NCBI RefSeq assembly: GCF_001542415.1
Contig: NZ_LNCU01000019.1
Location: 1 to 64,000, forward strand
Reading direction: 5' to 3'
Source: Bradyrhizobium macuxiense
GTDB taxonomy: Bacteria; Pseudomonadota; Alphaproteobacteria; Rhizobiales; Xanthobacteraceae
DNA length: 64,000 nucleotides
Part shown: positions 61,416-64,000 of the stretch, in pieces
Numbering within the stretch: the stretch's first letter is position 1
Layout of the letters: every line of letters starts with the position of its first letter
Translations under genes and position numbers: made by a program
Notes under the pieces: model-generated
Seen by the model: only the letters and a program-made list of their open reading frames with translations
What the model was told of the DNA's origin: nothing
The model's database searches: none

Positions 61416-62402
61416 ATGACCTGGCAACACTCCATCAGCCGACTTCCCGGCACTTCGCGCCGGACGCTTCTCGCCACTGCGCTCGCGTGCGTGAGCTCGC
61501 TGACGCTGCGCTCCACCTCGGCCGCCGGGAAGGAACCAAAGATATCAACTAGCCCTGTCGACAAGATTGGTCCCTCATCAGTCTCCACCGGAGACGGCGT
61601 TCAAATCTTCTACAAGGATTGGGGGCCGAAGACCGCTCAGCCGATCGTCTTTCACCATGGTTGGCCGCTTAGCTCCGACGACTGGGACAATCAGATGCTG
61701 TTCTTTCTCGGCAAAGGCTACCGCGTTATCGCTCATGATCGCCGGGGTCACGGCCGGTCGAGCCAAACAAGCGACGGCCATGACATGGATCACTACGCGG
61801 CTGACGCCGCAACCGTTGTCGAGCATCTCGACCTTCGCAATACGATTCACGTTGGCCATTCGACGGGTGGCGGCGAGGCCGCGCGCTATGTCGCGCGCCA
61901 CGGTAAGGATCGTGTAGCGAAGCTGGTCCTGATCGGTGCAGTACCGCCCCTCATGCTGAAGACCGAAGCCAATCCGAATGGCTTGCCGATCGACGTGCTC
62001 GATGGCCTGCGCAAGCAACTTGCTGCGAACCGCTCACAATTCTATTTCGATTTCGCAAGCGGCCCCTTCTATGGCTACAACCGCCCGGGCGCGGAGGCGT
62101 CACAAGCGGTCATCTGGAACTGGTGGCGCCAAGGCATGGCCGGTAGCGCCAAGGCACACTATGACGGCATCAAGGCCTTCTCGGAGACGGACTTCACTGA
62201 AGATCTGAAGAACATCACCGTCCCCACGCTAATCCAACACGGTGGCGACGATCAGATCGTCCCCGTCGCTGACTCAGCGCTCCTGTCGGCGAAGCTGCTC
62301 CGCCACAGCACTCTGAAGATCTACGACCTTCTGCCGCACGGCCTGTGCACGACACACGCCAACATCATCAACGCGGACCTGCTTGCATTCATCTCCGCCT
62401 AG
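61416..62402 (+). CDS. Exported alpha/beta hydrolase, non-heme chloroperoxidase-like
   Basis: 328-aa alpha/beta hydrolase with a probable Tat-type leader ([25 protein letters not shown]). The oxyanion region is [18 protein letters not shown], the nucleophile elbow [17 protein letters not shown] (GxSxG), the acid [12 protein letters not shown] and the histidine region [20 protein letters not shown]. These match cofactor-free chloroperoxidases and perhydrolases. GGAGAGGAATAT lies before the ATG. The NDH-2-like gene follows after 45 bp, so an operon is likely. Confidence 0.88.
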   Translation: MTWQHSISRLPGTSRRTLLATALACVSSLTLRSTSAAGKEPKISTSPVDKIGPSSVSTGDGVQIFYKDWGPKTAQPIVFHHGWPLSSDDWDNQMLFFLGKGYRVIAHDRRGHGRSSQTSDGHDMDHYAADAATVVEHLDLRNTIHVGHSTGGGEAARYVARHGKDRVAKLVLIGAVPPLMLKTEANPNGLPIDVLDGLRKQLAANRSQFYFDFASGPFYGYNRPGAEASQAVIWNWWRQGMAGSAKAHYDGIKAFSETDFTEDLKNITVPTLIQHGGDDQIVPVADSALLSAKLLRHSTLKIYDLLPHGLCTTHANIINADLLAFISA

Positions 62403-62447
62403 CCATTTCCACTCACCTTCTTGCACCAAACAATCGGAGCAAATCAC

Positions 62448-63653
62448 ATGCGTCTCGTCATCATTGGCGCCGGCTTCGCCGGCATGTACGCCGCACTTTC
62501 CGCCGCTCGCCTTCGCGATATTCAGGGCGTTTCACCCGAAGAGCTTGAAATTGCGCTGGTTGCGCCTGAGCCGACGCTGGTGGTCCGCCCCCGGCTTTAT
62601 GAGCCGAAGCCCGAGACTCTGACGGCGCCACTTCAGGACGTTCTGAAAGCCATCGATGTCGTCTACGTGCAAGGCAGTGCCGAGACCGTCGATACAAAGT
62701 CCCGCGCGGTGCAGATTGTCACCGCCAAGGGTGCGAAGAAGAGCCTCTCCTACGATCGGCTGATTGTTGCCACCGGTAGTCGACTATTCCGGCCCAATAT
62801 CCCTGGCCTCGCCGACCATGCCTTCAGTGTCGACGGGCTGAACGACGCGATCGCGCTCGACCGGCATTTGCACCAGTTGGCGAGTTTGCCGATATCGGAG
62901 ATGCGCGACACGGTCGTCGTTGTCGGCGGCGGTTTCACCGGCATCGAGGCGGCGACCGGAATGCCATCGCGTCTCCGCACGATCCTCGGGAAGGACGCCA
63001 AGCCGCGTGTCATCATTGTCGATCGCAATGAGGCAATCGCCCCCGACATGGGTGCCGGTGCCCGCCCCCTCATCGAGGCCGCACTCCGCAACGTCGGTGT
63101 GGAGACACGGCTAGGCGCGAGCGTCGCCTCGCTGGACAACTCTGGCGTCACGCTTTCCAGCGGCGAGCATATCGAAAGTGCAACCGTGATTTGGGCAGCC
63201 GGCATGCGCGCAGCCCCGTTGACAGCGCAGATCCCCGCCGAGCGCGACAGTTTCGGCCGGCTTCTTGTCGATCGCGACCTGCGCGTGTTGTCGGTGGATC
63301 GCGTATTTGCTACCGGCGACGCCGCTAGAGCAGCATGCGATAATGTTGGAAACTATTCGCTTATGTCCTGCCAGCACGCGACGCGGATGGGTGCTTTTGC
63401 GGGCAACAATGCTGCTGCCGAACTCTTGGGCGTCGCGACCAGACGGTATCACCAGGAGGCATACGTCACTTGCCTCGATCTGGGAGAAGCCGGCGCGCTG
63501 TTCACGCGCGGTTGGGAGCGCAAGGTCGAGATGGTCGGCGATCAGGCCAAGAAGACCAAGCGGGAGATCAACACTGTCTGGATCTATCCCCCACGGGCCG
63601 AACGCGCCGCTGCACTCGCGTCGGCCGATCCGGAGCATGTCACGGAAGTCTAG
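62448..63653 (+). CDS. NDH-2-like FAD-dependent pyridine nucleotide oxidoreductase
   Basis: 401-aa flavoprotein. Two Rossmann dinucleotide loops are seen: LVIIGAGFAGMYAALSAARL at the start (FAD) and VVVVGGGFTGIEAATGMPSR in the middle (NAD). ATGSRLFRPNIPGLADHAFS and RVFATGDAARA are the conserved FAD-contact regions. Type-II NADH dehydrogenases have a C-terminal membrane helix that is not obvious here, so it may be a soluble relative. It lies 45 bp after the hydrolase gene and ends before a strong terminator. Confidence 0.88.
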   Translation: MRLVIIGAGFAGMYAALSAARLRDIQGVSPEELEIALVAPEPTLVVRPRLYEPKPETLTAPLQDVLKAIDVVYVQGSAETVDTKSRAVQIVTAKGAKKSLSYDRLIVATGSRLFRPNIPGLADHAFSVDGLNDAIALDRHLHQLASLPISEMRDTVVVVGGGFTGIEAATGMPSRLRTILGKDAKPRVIIVDRNEAIAPDMGAGARPLIEAALRNVGVETRLGASVASLDNSGVTLSSGEHIESATVIWAAGMRAAPLTAQIPAERDSFGRLLVDRDLRVLSVDRVFATGDAARAACDNVGNYSLMSCQHATRMGAFAGNNAAAELLGVATRRYHQEAYVTCLDLGEAGALFTRGWERKVEMVGDQAKKTKREINTVWIYPPRAERAAALASADPEHVTEV

Positions 63654-63667
63654 GGCCTCGCACTATC

Positions 63668-63700
63668 AGGCCGCGCTCCACGCAGGAGCGCGGCCTCTCT
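63668..63700 (+). terminator. Strong hairpin terminator
   Basis: AGGCCGCGCTCC, a short loop (ACGCA) and GGAGCGCGGCCT form a 12-bp perfect stem 15 bp after the oxidoreductase stop, followed by CTCTT. Ends the hydrolase-oxidoreductase operon. Confidence 0.75.
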
Positions 63701-63763
63701 TGATCGACAAACCCGGAGCTCACTACCGTGCGACACGAGACCGTGCACGCGTCGTCGTTTGCG

Positions 63764-64000
63764 ATGCCGCTGACTAGTCCGGCCTTTCCTCCCGGCCCCG
63801 ACCGCTTCGTCAATCGGGAGTATTTTCATCCTTCAATACCGGACCGATCCCGAGGCGCTGCGCTGCGTCGTCGCGGAGCCGCTGGAACTGACCGAGCCGG
63901 TGATGAACTACGAGTTACCGCATGCCCGATTCAGCGGATTCTGGTGACTACACCAAGAGCGGCCAAGTCATTCCTGTGTCCTACAAGGGCCAGCTCGGCT
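63764..64000 (+). pseudogene. Acetoacetate-decarboxylase-like gene, two frameshifts, cut by the window
   Basis: Frame 1 from ATG 63764 reads [20 protein letters not shown]. After a shift near 63826, frame 2 gives [20 protein letters not shown] and [14 protein letters not shown], then a stop. After a second shift near 63950, frame 3 gives [18 protein letters not shown] to the edge. Joined, these form the first part of an acetoacetate-decarboxylase-fold protein. Two breaks within 130 bp favour a pseudogene, though a local sequencing problem is possible. Confidence 0.65.

Overview
The window looks like chromosome of a slow-growing alphaproteobacterium of the Bradyrhizobium type (order Hyphomicrobiales). 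It is GC-rich. It carries the small exported proteins, Omp25/31-type barrels, DUF992, DUF1254, DUF2721 and MipZ-like genes familiar from that group, and several short conserved hypotheticals I associate with Bradyrhizobium. No database search was run, so the genus is an inference from protein style.

Layout. (1) 1-23.6 kb is a redox and electrophile-defence region: an RND adaptor cut by the left edge, OsmC, two near-identical quinone oxidoreductases, a nitroreductase, two AhpD-like proteins, EgtD without EgtB, three peroxide- or cupin-type proteins, two DHA2 MFS exporters, a LysR-peroxiredoxin-GNAT operon, a TSUP exporter beside a LysR gene, and an overlapping molybdopterin oxidoreductase/ferredoxin-reductase pair. 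Copies of a palindromic, MITE-like element are scattered here. (2) 23.7-27 kb holds an MsbA-like ABC exporter and a phospholipase-D-like enzyme. (3) 27.5-45.1 kb is an envelope-stress island: an EmrA-like adaptor, two outer-membrane barrels, an HdeA-like acid chaperone, DUF2092, DUF992, DUF2721, DUF1254 and TAXI proteins, a potassium-channel-like protein, three AraC regulators and three exported proteins sharing one C-terminal motif. A recurring motif of about 17 bp, roughly TGCCGA-N2-TTGCATAGC, lies in front of many of these genes. A decayed partial copy of the island sits at 43.2-43.8 kb.

(4) 45.2-51.6 kb is mobile debris and small orphan genes: serine-recombinase tail, a frameshifted tyrosine integrase fused in frame to an IS66 transposase tail with its terminal repeat, and a broken MipZ-like ATPase. 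(5) 51.8-56.9 kb is a surface-polysaccharide cassette: methyltransferase, GT2 glycosyltransferase and DUF2304 in ATGA-overlapping order, a convergent GT39-like membrane glycosyltransferase, and galE. (6) 57-61.3 kb is another decayed zone with two more serine-recombinase remnants, a 3' fragment of tRNA-Arg(CCG) that looks like an integration scar, and truncated oxidoreductase and AraC genes. (7) 61.4-64 kb has an exported chloroperoxidase-like hydrolase, an NDH-2-like flavoprotein with a good terminator, and a doubly frameshifted acetoacetate-decarboxylase-like gene at the right edge.

The most promising undescribed system is region 3, read as an AraC-linked envelope or acid-stress regulon marked by one shared promoter-proximal motif.
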